Of a stretch of 64,000 nt of DNA, positions 8,649 to 16,637 are shown one piece after another. Positions within the stretch are counted from its first letter, which is position 1. Each line of letters begins with the position of its first letter. The notes under the pieces were generated by a model, which was not told the DNA's origin, did no database searches, and saw nothing but the letters and a program-made list of their open reading frames with translations. A program made the position numbers and the translations under genes. This stretch comes from Mesorhizobium sp. CU3 (GTDB taxonomy: Bacteria > Pseudomonadota > Alphaproteobacteria > Rhizobiales > Rhizobiaceae): NCBI RefSeq assembly GCF_006442965.1, contig NZ_VFWX01000004.1, positions 124,001 through 188,000 on the forward strand. The letters run 5' to 3'.

Positions 8649-9731
8649 TCAGGTGCGGATCGCTCCGGTCACCCGGCCCCACAGGTCGTTCCAGTCGATC
8701 TCCGGTTTCGACTCGACATTGGTCTTGTAATATTCCTCGACATTGTCGTGCGAGATCAGCACCGCCTTGCCGTAGAATTCGCGGTGTTCCGGCGGCTCCT
8801 TGGCCGGGTCGAACTTGCCGATCTTGGCGTTGTAGCCGATGGCGAGCCCCATGCCGCCCTGCCAGAACGGATCCGAGGTGACCGTGCAGGCGAACTCACC
8901 GGTGCGCACCGCGTCGACCGCAGTCTTGATGCCGTCGACCCCGACGATCGGCACCTTGCCGGCGAGGTTTTCGGCGCGCAGCGCTTCCAGCGCGCCGGAG
9001 CCCATGTCGTCATTGGCGGCCCAGATGCCCTTGATGTCATCGCCGAAGCGGGTGAGCAGGTTGCCCATCAGGTCGAAGGCTTCGGTCGATTTCCAGTTGG
9101 CGACCTGGAAGTCGAGCAGCTTGATGTCGGGATTGGCGGCGAGCGCGGCGTCGAGGCCCTTCTTGCGCTCGATCGCCGCCGTGGTCGAGATCAGGCCGCC
9201 GAGTGCGACAATGCCGCCCTTGCCGCCGATCGACTTGAACAGGATTTCGGCGATGGTCTTGCCGCTGGCGATGCCATCGAACTCGATATGCGAGACATAG
9301 TTCGGGTTGAAATCCTTCGGGTGCAGGTCGTCCGGCTTGTTCCACTGCGTCACCACATAAGCGCCGGCCTTGGCGCAGGCCTCGACGATCGGGCGCGCAT
9401 CCGGCGTGTCGTTGGGATCGGAATTCAGCACCATGTTGCCATTGGTCTTGGCCAGCATCGCCTTGATGTCGGCGATACCCTTCTCCGAGTTGCCTTCCGA
9501 GACCAGCGTGACGTGCTCCAGCCCGGCCCATTTGGCATAGGCCTCGGCGCCGGTCTTCCAGACAGCGTGGTAGGGATTGGACAAGGAGCGGATCGACGTC
9601 ACCAGCGTCGGCTTGTCGGCCGCACGCAGCACTCTCGGCATGGCCAGCGTCGCTGCGCCGGCGACGGCGCCCAGCATCAGCGTCCGGCGGCTGACCGAAC
9701 CGGAAAACGTAAGCGTCTTGCTATCCTGCAT
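8649..9731 (-). CDS. Sugar ABC transporter periplasmic binding protein (RbsB-like)
   Basis: A 360-residue periplasmic binding protein of the Peripla_BP_4 type, first gene of the ABC operon. The N-terminus has a twin-arginine signal: SRRTLML at about 14-20, a small hydrophobic core, and a likely cleavage after LRAA near residue 38. The mature part starts KPTLVTSIRSLSNPYHAVWKTGAEAYAKW, typical of sugar-binding strands with the ligand pocket between two lobes. Export through Tat is uncommon but known in alphaproteobacterial sugar-binding proteins. The transcript starts in the 209-bp region shared with the GMC oxidoreductase. Confidence 0.92.
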   Translation of the reverse strand: MQDSKTLTFSGSVSRRTLMLGAVAGAATLAMPRVLRAADKPTLVTSIRSLSNPYHAVWKTGAEAYAKWAGLEHVTLVSEGNSEKGIADIKAMLAKTNGNMVLNSDPNDTPDARPIVEACAKAGAYVVTQWNKPDDLHPKDFNPNYVSHIEFDGIASGKTIAEILFKSIGGKGGIVALGGLISTTAAIERKKGLDAALAANPDIKLLDFQVANWKSTEAFDLMGNLLTRFGDDIKGIWAANDDMGSGALEALRAENLAGKVPIVGVDGIKTAVDAVRTGEFACTVTSDPFWQGGMGLAIGYNAKIGKFDPAKEPPEHREFYGKAVLISHDNVEEYYKTNVESKPEIDWNDLWGRVTGAIRT

Positions 9732-9824
9732 TTTTGAACCTCCCGATTGAATTTGTTCCCGCCCGGCGCCTGCGCGGGGAGCGCGGCCGGGGCCTCCGGT
9801 TGACGGCTCGACAAGTTCCTCTAC

Positions 9825-9835
9825 TTGTACGACAA
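9825..9835. promoter_or_regulatory. FCD-type operator TTGTACGACAA
   Basis: This 11-mer fits the TNGT-N3-ACNA consensus known for FadR/FCD-subfamily GntR regulators at every position. It lies in the divergent promoter region between the sugar-transport operon (start 9731, reverse) and the GMC oxidoreductase (start 9941). The natural candidate regulator is the FCD protein at 2137-2922. Confidence 0.55.
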
Positions 9836-9940
9836 CCCTTCAACACGGCAACCATACCCTTTCTCTTGACGTGGCACAAGCGACTTGAGATCGTCGCGCG
9901 CAAAAGAGCGAGGCCGATTTCGCCTCGGCAAGGAGCAGGA

Positions 9941-11539
9941 ATGGCTGACTATATCATCATCGGCGGCGGCTCGGCCGGCTGCGTGCTCGCCGCCAGGCTG
10001 AGCGAGGACCCAGCTCTGTCGGTCGTCCTGCTCGAGGCCGGCCCACCCGACACCGACCGCTACATCCACATGCCGGTCGGCTTCTTCAAGATGACGTCCG
10101 GGCCACTGATCTGGGGCTACGACGCAGCGCCCGGCAAACAGATCGACGGCCGCGTCATGGTCTACCCGCAGGCGCGGGTGCTGGGCGGCGGCTCCTCGAT
10201 CAACGCCCAGGTTTTCACGCGAGGTTGTCCCCAGGACTACGACGACTGGGCGGCCGAGTTCGGCTGCGCCGGGTGGAGCTACGCCGATGTGCTGCCCTAT
10301 TTCGTCCGTTCCGAAGGCAACGACACCTTCGCCGGTGCGGAGCACGGCATCGACGGACCGCTCGGCGTGTCCAGCGGCGCGCCGCATCCGCTGACCCGCA
10401 TCTTCGTCAAGGCGGCTCAGCAGGCCGGCCTCCCCTTTCGCGCCGATTTCAACGCCGGCGAGCAGGAAGGCGCCGGCTTCTACCAGACGACGACGCGCAA
10501 CGGCAGGCGCTCGAGCACGGCCGTCGCCTATCTGAAGCCGGCGCTCGGCCGCCGGAATCTGACGCTGCGCACCGATGCCACGGTCAGCCGCGTCGTTGTC
10601 GAGAACGGCCGCGCCGGCGGCGTCGAGATCATCGCCAACGGCCGCACAGAGTTGCTCCGCGCCCAGCGTGAGGTGATCGTCACGTCCGGGGCCATCGGCT
10701 CGCCGAAGCTTTTGATGCTGTCCGGCATCGGCCCGGCCGCGCAGCTCGGCCAGCACGGCATCGAGGTGGTGCATGATCTCGCCGCCGTCGGCCAGAACCT
10801 GCATGACCATATGGATGTCGACGTCGTCGCCGAGCTCAACGGGCCGCATGGCATCGACCGCTACAAGAAGAAGCGTTGGCAGGCGGTCGCCGGGCTCGAA
10901 TACGCGCTGTTCGGCAAGGGGCCGGTGGCCTCCAACATCGTCGAGGCCGGCGGCTTCTGGTGGGGCGACCGAGCGGAAAAGACGCCCGACATCCAGTTCC
11001 ATTTCCTGCCCGGCGCCGGCGTCGAGGAAGGCATCGGCTCGGTTCCGGGCGGCAATGGCTGCACGCTCAATTCCTACCATGTGCGGCCGCGCTCACGCGG
11101 CAGCGTCACGCTGCGCTCGGCCGACCTGCGCGACAAGCCCATCATCGACCCCAATCCTTTCGCCGAGTGCTACGACCTCGAACGCGCCATCGACGGCATC
11201 GAGATCAGCCGCGAGATCCTCTCGCAGCAGGCCTTCGCAAAATACATCAGCCGCGAGCACCTGCCGGGCGCGGCGACGAAGGGCCGCGCGGCGCTCGAAG
11301 CCTTCGCCCGCGAGCATGGCCGCAGCGCCTATCATCCGGTCGGCACCTGCCGCATGGGCGGTGATGCCGACAGCGTCGTCGATCCCGAGCTTCGTGTGCG
11401 TGGCCTGCAGGGCTTGCGTGTCTGCGACTCGTCGGTGATGCCGCGCATCGTGTCGTCCAACACCAATGCGGCGGTGATCATGATCGCCGAGAAGGCTGCG
11501 GATCTGATCGCGGGACGGAAGGCGGCGGTGGCGGCATAA
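9941..11539 (+). CDS. GMC-family FAD oxidoreductase (choline dehydrogenase-like)
   Basis: A 532-residue flavoenzyme of the glucose-methanol-choline family, oxidising an alcohol or sugar hydroxyl to carbonyl. The ADP-binding fingerprint GGGSAGCVLA lies at 8-17 with E33 as ribose-binding acid, followed by RVLGGGSSINAQVFTRG, the first GMC signature. The catalytic histidine sits in AYHPVGTCRMG and the C-terminal NTNAA motif is present. ATG 9941 follows AAGGAGCAGGA, so the longer in-frame reading from 9734 is rejected. It is divergent from the sugar-binding-protein gene with a shared operator. The actual substrate is not evident; true choline dehydrogenase is unlikely without betaine genes nearby. 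Confidence 0.9.
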   Translation: MADYIIIGGGSAGCVLAARLSEDPALSVVLLEAGPPDTDRYIHMPVGFFKMTSGPLIWGYDAAPGKQIDGRVMVYPQARVLGGGSSINAQVFTRGCPQDYDDWAAEFGCAGWSYADVLPYFVRSEGNDTFAGAEHGIDGPLGVSSGAPHPLTRIFVKAAQQAGLPFRADFNAGEQEGAGFYQTTTRNGRRSSTAVAYLKPALGRRNLTLRTDATVSRVVVENGRAGGVEIIANGRTELLRAQREVIVTSGAIGSPKLLMLSGIGPAAQLGQHGIEVVHDLAAVGQNLHDHMDVDVVAELNGPHGIDRYKKKRWQAVAGLEYALFGKGPVASNIVEAGGFWWGDRAEKTPDIQFHFLPGAGVEEGIGSVPGGNGCTLNSYHVRPRSRGSVTLRSADLRDKPIIDPNPFAECYDLERAIDGIEISREILSQQAFAKYISREHLPGAATKGRAALEAFAREHGRSAYHPVGTCRMGGDADSVVDPELRVRGLQGLRVCDSSVMPRIVSSNTNAAVIMIAEKAADLIAGRKAAVAA

Positions 11540-11647
11540 CCAAGGCAATCGCGTGCGGCTGCGCTTCGCCCGCACGGCAGCTTGGCACATGCATTGTATC
11601 GCGCCGCGCTGGTCGACCCCCACTCCGTCTCGACGCTGCGCGCCGAG

Positions 11648-11788
11648 CCACCTCTCCCCCGATCGACGGGGTAGAGGAAAGGCGCCAGGCCTTTTGCCAT
11701 TAACTCTCGTCCAGCACGCTCCCTTCCTTTCCCTCCGGAGGGGGGGAAAGGTGGCGCTGCGAAGCAGCGACGGATTGGGGGAACCACC
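11648..11788. repeat. Rhizobial intergenic mosaic element (RIME-like)
   Basis: The 339-bp gap 11540-11878 holds no gene. It contains CCTCTCCCCC (11651-11660) paired with GGGGTAGAGG (11668-11677), then a second stem CCTTTCCCTCC/GGAGGGGGGGAAAGG (11726-11751), then CGCTGC-GAA-GCAGCG (11755-11769) followed by gacggattggggg. A C-rich arm, a G-rich arm plus AAAGGTGGCG, a short GC hairpin and CGGATTGGGG in this order recall the RIME elements of rhizobial genomes. The identification is from memory of the family pattern. Confidence 0.65.
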
Positions 11789-11878
11789 TAGCAATCAAGC
11801 CTCGGCCTGATCAGTCACGCCAGTCAGACAAGATGTGCATAGCGCCGCCTGCGATTATCCGCTCCCACCGCAACAAGC

Positions 11879-12706
11879 TCACTCCTCCGAAAACATCTCG
11901 CGCGGCGGAAAACCATCGCGGCTGTAATCCACCACAATGAACTTGCCGCCCTGGTAACGTTCCACCACCGGATTATCCGTCACCTTGCCGCGCACGCGTT
12001 CGGCCTGGCTGTCGGAGCTGTCGCGCGGCGTCCAGCCGATCCTCTTGCGAGCATCCTTTCGCCAGAAGCCGCGGCTGTTGTTGGACTGGCCCCAGATGAC
12101 CGAGCAATCGACGCGCTGCGCCTCTGCGCAGCGCTCGATCAGCCGCACGAAATCGTCATGCGATATCCAGGTCGAGAGGATCCGCTCGTCCGGCACTTGC
12201 GGCAGTACGGACCCGATGCGGATCAGCACGCTTTCGACGGCATGCTTGTCGAAATAGAGCCTGGCCAGCATCTCGCCATAGGCCTTGGACAGGCCGTAGT
12301 AGCCGTCGGGCCTGAGCAAGCAGTCCTGGTCGAGGATTTCCGTCCGCTCATAGAGGCCGACCGCATGCACCGAGGACGGGAACACGACCCGCGCCTTCTC
12401 CCGGCGCGCCGCCTCGTAGATGTGGTAGGCGCCGCGGAAATTCGGGCCGAGCACGGTCTCGAAAGATTGCTCGGTGGAAATGCCGCCGAAATGCAGGATC
12501 AACCCGCAACCTTCCGCCAGCGCATTGACCGCCTGCTGATCCTCGAGATCGGCGATCGTGAAGCTCGCTCTGTCCGGCAGCGGGATCGGCAACGGCGCGA
12601 CATCGGTCAGCCGCAAGGTCCAGCCCAACGCTGCCAGCTTGGCAGAGAGTAGCCGCCCGATCGTACCGGACGCTCCGGTCAGCAAGACGGGTTTTGTCGG
12701 GAGCAT
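11879..12706 (-). CDS. udh: Uronate dehydrogenase-like NAD-dependent short-chain enzyme
   Basis: A 275-residue extended-SDR protein. Uronate dehydrogenase oxidises D-glucuronate or D-galacturonate to the aldarolactone with NAD. Seen here: TGASGTIG (10-17), the LHFGGIS block (71-77), SS at 111-112, and Y137-xxx-K141 in RPDGYYGLSKAYGE. The blocks RIGS and LSTWISHDDFVRLIE match the uronate dehydrogenase pattern. ATG 12706 is chosen because the glycine motif then falls at residue 11; an upstream in-frame start at 12751 adds an unrelated tail. It is divergent from a GntR gene and close to a 5-dehydro-4-deoxyglucarate dehydratase, which supports the assignment. Confidence 0.82.
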   Translation of the reverse strand: MLPTKPVLLTGASGTIGRLLSAKLAALGWTLRLTDVAPLPIPLPDRASFTIADLEDQQAVNALAEGCGLILHFGGISTEQSFETVLGPNFRGAYHIYEAARREKARVVFPSSVHAVGLYERTEILDQDCLLRPDGYYGLSKAYGEMLARLYFDKHAVESVLIRIGSVLPQVPDERILSTWISHDDFVRLIERCAEAQRVDCSVIWGQSNNSRGFWRKDARKRIGWTPRDSSDSQAERVRGKVTDNPVVERYQGGKFIVVDYSRDGFPPREMFSEE

Positions 12707-12751
12707 CACGCCCTGCCCTTTCCCGGCCGCTGCGCCGATGTTCCTGCGCAC

Positions 12752-12859
12752 TTGCCAAGGCGAGCGAAGATCGTCCGCGGCGCGACCGTTGAAAATGTCA
12801 TCATATCACCAGACAAATTATGGCTTGCCAAGAAACGCCGTTCGGTTATTGCTTGGCAA
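12752..12859. promoter_or_regulatory. Three TTGCCAAG/CTTGGCAA copies in the divergent udh-gntR promoter
   Basis: TTGCCAAG occurs at 12752-12759 and 12825-12832, and its exact reverse complement CTTGGCAA at 12852-12859, two bases before the ATG at 12862. The last two form an 8-bp inverted repeat with a 19-base spacer. They lie between udh (start 12706) and gntR (start 12862), so an autoregulatory operator is likely. Confidence 0.5.
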
Positions 12860-12861
12860 CC

Positions 12862-13593
12862 ATGAAACGTTCCTTTGGCCTTCCTCCGCAGATCAGCCGC
12901 ACGGCGCAGGTTGCCGACTGGTTTGCGCGCGAAATACGGGCCGGTCATTTGACCAGCGGCGAGAAACTGCCGACCGAGCAGGAGCTGATCGCGCAATTCG
13001 GCGTCAGTCGCACGGTGATCCGCGAAGCGATGGCGTCGCTGCGCTCGGAAGGGCTTGTGGTCAGCCGCCAGGGCGCCGGCGTGTTCGTCGCCGATCATCA
13101 GGCCAACACCACCTTCCGCATCATCTCCGACGAGCTTACCTCGCTGACCGAGGTTCAGAACGTGCTGCAGCTTCGGCTCGCGGTCGAGCAGGAAGCCGCC
13201 GGCATCGCCGCCGAAAAACGCGGCGACGAGGACCTTGCCCGCATGCGCGACTGCCTCGATGCCATCGACGCCTCGATCGCGGCCGGCGAGAGCGCCATCG
13301 AGCCGGATTTCGCCTTCCACCGCGCGATCGCGTCCGCCACCGGCAATCCCTATTTCGAGCGCTTCATGCATTTCCTCGGACCGGTCATCATTCCGCGCCA
13401 GCTGATGCGTCCGCGCGACGAGACTCCGGAGCAGCGGCGACACTATCTGGAGCAGGTGCAGATGGAGCACCGCCGCATCTACCAGGCGATCGAGCGGCAG
13501 AATGTCGAAGCCGCCCGCTTTACCTTGCGCGAGCATCTGGAGGCGGGCCGCGAGCGCTACCGCCGCATGGTCGACGGCGCGGCCAGGCCGTAG
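12862..13593 (+). CDS. GntR/FadR (FCD) transcriptional regulator of the hexuronate cluster
   Basis: A 243-residue regulator. The winged helix (about 10-78) contains SGEKLPTEQELIAQFGVSRTVIREAMASLRSEG. The FCD domain has the full candidate metal set D149, H153 (AFHRA), H203 (MEHRR) and H225 (REHL). The ATG at 12862 is chosen over 12820; neither has a strong ribosome site. The upstream bases carry the inverted repeat CTTGGCAA right next to the start. The gene is divergent from udh and convergent (17 bp) with kdgD, so it probably senses a uronate or keto-deoxy-aldarate, as known FCD regulators of hexuronate genes do. Confidence 0.91.
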   Translation: MKRSFGLPPQISRTAQVADWFAREIRAGHLTSGEKLPTEQELIAQFGVSRTVIREAMASLRSEGLVVSRQGAGVFVADHQANTTFRIISDELTSLTEVQNVLQLRLAVEQEAAGIAAEKRGDEDLARMRDCLDAIDASIAAGESAIEPDFAFHRAIASATGNPYFERFMHFLGPVIIPRQLMRPRDETPEQRRHYLEQVQMEHRRIYQAIERQNVEAARFTLREHLEAGRERYRRMVDGAARP

Positions 13594-13610
13594 CACGCGA
13601 TCCATCGGAC

Positions 13611-14543
13611 CTAAGCCATCTCGGCCACCGGCATCTTGCAGGCCTGCATCAGCGCCGCAAGCTGGCGCTCCTCATCCGCCGTCAGGTCGAGCAGCGGCGA
13701 ACGGACCGGCCCGCAGTCGATGCCGGCAATGCGCGCGCCCGCCTTGACGATCGACACCGCATAGCCGGCCCGCCGGTTGCGAATGGCGAGATAAGGCAGG
13801 AAGAACGAGCGGATGAGGTCGTCAACCTCGGTCTTGCGGCCGGCCCGCAAGGCGTTGAAGAACCGCAGCGCAACCTCGGGCGCGAAATTGTAGATGGCCG
13901 ACGAATAGGTGGTCATGCCGATGGCGGCCGCCGCGCTGGCATGGACCTCTGCCGTCGGCATGCCGCCGATGAAGACCAGTCGGTCGCCCATGCGGTAGCG
14001 CGTGGCGGTGAGCAGCTCGATGTCGCCGACGCCGTCCTTGAAGCCGATCAGATTGGGGCAATCCTGCGCCACGCGCTCGAGTGTCTCGGGCGTCAGAATG
14101 GCATTGTCGCGATTATAGGCAATGACGCCGATGCCGACCGCGCGGCAGATGGCGGTGAGATGCCGGCGCAGGCCCTCCTGCTCGGATTTCACCAGATAGG
14201 GCGGCAGCACCAAAAGGCCGTCGGCGCCACTGGCTTCCGCCGCCTTGGCGAATTCCACCGCCATATGCGTGCCGTAGCCGACGCCGGCGAGCAGCGGCAG
14301 GGTCTTGGGAACCTCCTGCGAGGCCGCCCGCACGACACGGCGGTATTCCTCCAGCGTCAGCGAGAAGAACTCGCCGGTGCCGCCGGCGGCGAACAGCCCG
14401 CTTGCGCCGGCGGCGCCCTGGGCGGCGACATGGGCGCGATAGCCGTCTTCGTTGAAGGCGCCGTTCCGGTCGAAGAAGGTCAGCGGGAAGGACAGCAGTC
14501 CTTTGCCAAGGGATTTCGTCAGCTCTGTCGGAGAGAAGGTCAA
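13611..14543 (-). CDS. kdgD: 5-dehydro-4-deoxyglucarate dehydratase
   Basis: A 310-residue member of the DHDPS/NAL aldolase superfamily. It dehydrates and decarboxylates 5-keto-4-deoxyglucarate to 2-oxoglutarate semialdehyde, near the end of oxidative hexuronate and aldarate breakdown. The Schiff-base lysine is K169 (LIGFKDGVGD), the catalytic tyrosine Y143 (AYNRDNA), and the carboxylate loop AGGTGEFF covers 53-60. The N-terminal GLLSFPLTFFD is characteristic of this enzyme rather than dapA. The start codon is TTG at 14543, with GGAG 8 bases upstream; the nearest upstream ATG is out of frame. The enzymes before it (aldarate dehydratase) and after it (semialdehyde dehydrogenase) are not adjacent. 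Confidence 0.9.
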   Translation of the reverse strand: MTFSPTELTKSLGKGLLSFPLTFFDRNGAFNEDGYRAHVAAQGAAGASGLFAAGGTGEFFSLTLEEYRRVVRAASQEVPKTLPLLAGVGYGTHMAVEFAKAAEASGADGLLVLPPYLVKSEQEGLRRHLTAICRAVGIGVIAYNRDNAILTPETLERVAQDCPNLIGFKDGVGDIELLTATRYRMGDRLVFIGGMPTAEVHASAAAAIGMTTYSSAIYNFAPEVALRFFNALRAGRKTEVDDLIRSFFLPYLAIRNRRAGYAVSIVKAGARIAGIDCGPVRSPLLDLTADEERQLAALMQACKMPVAEMA

Positions 14544-14619
14544 AGCAAGTGCTCCATGCGAGGGCCGGCGGGAGGGTGTCGAGCCGGCAAGATTGTTTCA
14601 GCCGTAACTGTTGGCAGGT

Positions 14620-15447
14620 TCATAGGAGGCCGGGCCGGGTCTGGGCCGCAGCGGCGTCGATCGCCTTGCGGCCGAGCCCCGACTTGACGATGCGGATCAG
14701 CTCTTCCTCACTGGTGTCGGCGGTCGAGGCGTCGAGCGCGATCTCGCCCGAATGCAGGAAATTGATGCGATCGCAGACCTCGAAGATCTGGTTGTAGTTG
14801 TGGACGATCAGGATCACCGAGACTTGGCGCTGTTGGCGCAAATTCTGGATCAGGCCGAGCACATGCGCGCTTTCGCGCACGCCGAGCGCGGCCAGCGGCT
14901 CGTCGAGCACCAGGATTTTCGGCGACGAATAGATCGAGCGGGCAACCGCGATGCACTGGCGCTGGCCGCCCGACAAAAGGTCGACGGTGCTGTTGACGCT
15001 CGGGATCGTGATGCCCAGCGTGTCGAGATAGAGCTGCGCCTGCTCGCGCATCTTCCTGTTGTCGAGCAGGTTCAGCCCGAGCACCCGCTTGTGGTACTCG
15101 CGTCCCAGGAACATGTTGTGGAAGACGCTGAGGTCGCCGATCAGCGCCAGGTCCTGGTAGACGGTCTCGATGCCTTGCGCACGCGCATCGCGCGGCGAGG
15201 CGAAACGCACTTCCTTGCCTTGCGAGACGATGGTGCCGGTGTCGGGCTGGTGGAAGCCGGACAGGATCTTGATCAGCGTCGACTTGCCGGCGCCATTGTC
15301 GCCGACCAGCGCCAGCACCTCGCCCTGGCGCAGCTTGATCGAGACGTCGACCAGCGCGGTGACCGCGCCGAAGCTTTTCGAGATATTGGTCATCTCGAGC
15401 ACGACAGGCGCATCGGGCGCCAGCGGCGGAATGGTCTGATTGTTCAT
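14620..15447 (-). CDS. Sugar ABC transporter ATPase, single domain (FrcA-like)
   Basis: A 275-residue ATPase. Walker A is GDNGAGKST (49-57), the signature LSGGQRQCIAVAR, and Walker B ILVLDEPLAALG. Unlike the tandem RbsA-type enzyme at 6-7.5 kb it has one nucleotide-binding domain, so it must act as a homodimer, as in the fructose (Frc) system of rhizobia. Its start overlaps the permease stop by 4 bp (ATGA), showing translational coupling. The cargo is probably the sugar acid or sugar feeding the udh/kdgD route. Confidence 0.92.
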   Translation of the reverse strand: MNNQTIPPLAPDAPVVLEMTNISKSFGAVTALVDVSIKLRQGEVLALVGDNGAGKSTLIKILSGFHQPDTGTIVSQGKEVRFASPRDARAQGIETVYQDLALIGDLSVFHNMFLGREYHKRVLGLNLLDNRKMREQAQLYLDTLGITIPSVNSTVDLLSGGQRQCIAVARSIYSSPKILVLDEPLAALGVRESAHVLGLIQNLRQQRQVSVILIVHNYNQIFEVCDRINFLHSGEIALDASTADTSEEELIRIVKSGLGRKAIDAAAAQTRPGLL

Positions 15448-16514
15448 ACGCGCCTCCGTGTGCGCAGGCGGTCGACCTGGATCGAAAGGATCATGGCGGC
15501 GATGATGGCAGCACCCAGATAGATGTCGGAGACCGTCGCCTGCGCGCCGATCATCACCAGGCCGTTGTTCAGCGAGGCGACGACGAAAGCGCCGATCAGC
15601 GCGCCGATGACGGTGCCCGAACCGCCGAGCAGCGAGGTGCCGCCGATGACCGCCGCGGCGATCGCCTGCAAGGTGAGGAACGGGCTGCCGGCCTGCGGGT
15701 CGGCCGAGGTGAACTGCGCCGTGTTGATGATGCCGGCAAAGGCGGCGAAGCCGCCGGCGATCATGAAATTATAGATCTTCATGCGATCGGTGCGCACGCC
15801 GATCTCGCGCGCGCCGATGATGTTTGATCCCGTCGCGATCGTATGCAGGCCGAAGGTGGTGCGGTTGAGCACCATCGCCAACACCAGCACGAGCAGCAGC
15901 GTCCACAGGAAGGGCGTGAAGGCGGTGACGCCATGCCAGGACAACAGCGCGTCCGTCGGCTGGTAGAGGCTTTGGCCGAAGATCGCGTTGAAGGGCTGCT
16001 CGACCGGCGCCACGATCGGCTGGCTGTTGTAGATCGACACCACGATGCCTTGCAGGAAGAACAGCGTGCCGACCGTGGTGATCAGCGACGGCACCTTGAA
16101 GCGCACGGTGATGATGCCGTTGATGGCGCCGACCAGGATGCCGATCAGCACGCCGATCACCGCGCCGACGGCGAGCGGCACGCCATAGGTCACCGACAGC
16201 AGCGCCATGACATAGGGCGCGATCGAGAAGATGGCGCTAAGCGACAGGTCGATCTCGCCGGTGATCATCAGCATGACTTCGGCCGCGGCGATCAGGCCAA
16301 GCCTCCCGGTGTCGCGCAGCACCACGCTCATGAAGGAGGGCGACAGGAAACCGCCATCGCTGCCGAGCTGAAAATAGATCACCAGCACGATGGCGACGAC
16401 GGCGATGCTGGCCTCGCGGTAGCGCGACAACAGGATGAGCAGCCGCCCCCGCATTGTCCGGGGAACCTTGACGCCAACGGCGTTCTTCGCTGGCTGGATT
16501 GCGGTGGGCGGCAC
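15444..16514 (-). CDS. Sugar ABC transporter permease (FrcC/RbsC family)
   Basis: A 356-residue membrane protein with a long cytosolic N-terminus (about 30 residues) and then the BPD_transp_2 helices. Conserved blocks are AAEVMLMITGEIDLSLSAIFSIA and AAAVIGGTSLLGGSGTVIGALIGA. The start at 16514 is GTG; a GTG start is acceptable in this genome and no better ATG lies in the conserved part. It is separated from the binding-protein gene by 123 bp that hold a strong stem-loop. Confidence 0.91.
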   Translation of the reverse strand: MPPTAIQPAKNAVGVKVPRTMRGRLLILLSRYREASIAVVAIVLVIYFQLGSDGGFLSPSFMSVVLRDTGRLGLIAAAEVMLMITGEIDLSLSAIFSIAPYVMALLSVTYGVPLAVGAVIGVLIGILVGAINGIITVRFKVPSLITTVGTLFFLQGIVVSIYNSQPIVAPVEQPFNAIFGQSLYQPTDALLSWHGVTAFTPFLWTLLLVLVLAMVLNRTTFGLHTIATGSNIIGAREIGVRTDRMKIYNFMIAGGFAAFAGIINTAQFTSADPQAGSPFLTLQAIAAAVIGGTSLLGGSGTVIGALIGAFVVASLNNGLVMIGAQATVSDIYLGAAIIAAMILSIQVDRLRTRRRV

Positions 16515-16575
16515 GCTTGTCTTCCTGGTTTCGATGCGAGGCGAGTTGTTCGGCGGCGGGGTGTCCGCAGCCGAT

Positions 16576-16611
16576 CCCTCGCCGCCTCATCCTAAGATGA
16601 GGTGGCGAGGG
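16576..16611 (-). terminator. Strong stem-loop after the second sugar-binding-protein gene
   Basis: CCCTCGCCGCCTCATC and GATGAGGTGGCGAGGG form a 16-bp stem with a single G/T position (a C/A mismatch in the reverse-strand transcript) and a four-base loop. It lies 26 bases after the binding-protein stop and before the permease start, with no T-run. Partial termination or 3'-end protection would raise binding-protein levels. Confidence 0.65.
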
Positions 16612-16637
16612 CGGCGGGGGCGGGCTGCCGTAAGGGC

